Source: Bdellovibrionales bacterium
Lineage (GTDB): Bacteria > Bdellovibrionota_G > JALEGL01 > JAGRAY01
NCBI GenBank assembly: GCA_020434375.1
Contig: JAGRAY010000104.1
Span: 1-6,339 of the forward strand
DNA length: 6,339 nt
Reading direction: 5' to 3'
Shown: positions 5,548 through 6,339 of the stretch, one piece after another
Numbering within the stretch: position 1 is the first letter of the stretch
How the letters are laid out: the number at the start of each line of letters is the position of its first letter
The notes under the pieces: generated by a model
The model's input: only the letters and a program-made list of their open reading frames with translations
The model's database searches: none
Told to the model about the DNA's origin: nothing
Position numbers and translations under genes: made by a program

Positions 5548-6339
5548 GAGTCTTATTATGGTTAGTGTTATCTTTGTGCTTGCTGGGTATTGCTCATGCT
5601 CAAAATCGCTCATTTGTAAGAACCCCCGAGGCGACAATCCATTTTGTTCACGAGACGAAATTTGATGCGGAGAACTCATCTGTGCGGGTGGGATTTTTTT
5701 TTCAATTAGAACCTCACTGGCATATCTATTGGAGAAATCCTGGTGACTCAGGTCTTCCACCAAAGGTAGATTGGGTAAATTCCCAATCCTATCATTTTTC
5801 TGATTTTGATTGGCCAACACCTAAGCGCATACGCATAAATATTTTGGCCAATTATGGGTACGACAACGAAATTCTCTTACCCCTAACAGTCACTCGAAAA
5901 TCGAAAGAGACACCACAAATTGAGGCAAATTTATCTTGGCTCGTGTGTAAAGAAGAGTGTATTCCAAGACAAGCTAATCTACTTCTTGACCCAACGAAAA
6001 CACCGTCGTTTAATATTGATTTTGATAAAGGTCAGGCCAAATCACTAAAACGATGGGAGTGGAAAAGTCTCAAAGTAAATGAACAAAAGCTAGTTGCCAA
6101 CTTAATGGTAGGTATTCCTGCTCAAGATATAGAAATCAATGAAATCGATTTCTTTCCCGTTGAGTCGGGTATTATCAAAGCGTTTCATCCTCCTTCAGCA
6201 AAAGTTCTTTCTAGTGAAAACGGAAGTTCATTACTTCAAATGGTTTTTGAGAGTGCCTTAAATGATTCAAATCGTAAGATAGATAGTTTTTACGGTATTT
6301 TAAAAGTGTCGTCGAGCCAAAGCTATAAACTGCAGAAGG
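5544..6339 (+). CDS. DsbD/ScsB-like thiol:disulfide interchange protein, N-terminal part (3' end outside window)
   Basis: The frame starts at GTG 5544, overlapping the ldhA stop as GTGA, and is open for 265 codons to the right edge. A signal peptide is plain: a short basic start, a Leu-rich core, and a probable cut after AHA at residue 19. The mature part resembles the periplasmic N-terminal domain found in DsbD-family and ScsB-like proteins (Pfam DsbC-like 'disulphide bond corrector' type). Marks are HWHIYWRNPGDSGLPPKVDW at residues 58-77, DWPTPKRIRI at 89-98, NYGYDNEILLPL at 103-114, and SWLVCKEECIP at 131-141. Cys135 and Cys139 of the CxxxC pair are probably the redox pair. Complete members run on into a membrane electron-transfer domain and a thioredoxin-like domain, about 600-700 residues in all, so most of the gene lies outside. 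A ribosome-binding site may be AGGGTGA at about 5529-5535. A run of nine T lies inside the gene at 5694-5702. Confidence 0.93.
   Translation, partial: MRVLLWLVLSLCLLGIAHAQNRSFVRTPEATIHFVHETKFDAENSSVRVGFFFQLEPHWHIYWRNPGDSGLPPKVDWVNSQSYHFSDFDWPTPKRIRINILANYGYDNEILLPLTVTRKSKETPQIEANLSWLVCKEECIPRQANLLLDPTKTPSFNIDFDKGQAKSLKRWEWKSLKVNEQKLVANLMVGIPAQDIEINEIDFFPVESGIIKAFHPPSAKVLSSENGSSLLQMVFESALNDSNRKIDSFYGILKVSSSQSYKLQK

Noticed and set aside
4715..5820. Minus-strand frames inside ldhA and the DsbD-like gene
   Set aside because: They lie opposite clearly conserved coding sequence and show no protein family.

Overview
This is an AT-rich stretch with tightly packed genes, several of which overlap their neighbours. 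The genes point to a Gram-negative bacterium: two products carry Sec-type signal peptides, and the last gene encodes the periplasmic domain of a DsbD/ScsB-type protein. The host group cannot be fixed from the sequence. A proteobacterium or a Bdellovibrio-like lineage would fit, but that is inference. There is no sign of insertion sequences, phage genes, CRISPR arrays, tRNA or rRNA.

Layout. (1) Positions 1-1301, minus strand: an acetyl-CoA hydrolase/4-hydroxybutyrate CoA-transferase family gene that runs off the left edge. (2) A 113-base divergent intergenic region. (3) Positions 1415-3421, plus strand: three genes that overlap one another, encoding the fluoride channel CrcB, DNA-3-methyladenine glycosylase I (Tag) and an unrecognised exported protein. 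(4) Positions 3463-4254, minus strand, convergent with that cluster: an unrecognised protein with a disordered middle and a very basic tail. (5) Positions 4255-4542: a 288-base divergent intergenic region holding a strikingly GC-rich element that looks like a structured RNA. (6) Positions 4543-5547, plus strand: fermentative D-lactate dehydrogenase LdhA. (7) From 5544 to the right edge: the N-terminal part of a DsbD-like protein, overlapping ldhA by four bases.

Functional themes are anaerobic or overflow carbon metabolism (CoA-transferase, LdhA), stress protection (fluoride export, alkylation repair) and envelope redox (DsbD-like).

The best candidate for something undescribed is the element at about 4351-4523. 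It has a perfect 7-bp closing stem, several internal GC-rich stems, and a hairpin loop exactly complementary to an upstream segment, which predicts a pseudoknot. It ends only about 20 bases before the ldhA start codon, which has no convincing ribosome-binding site. I could not match it to a known RNA class. It may be an independent small RNA or a cis-regulatory leader of ldhA.
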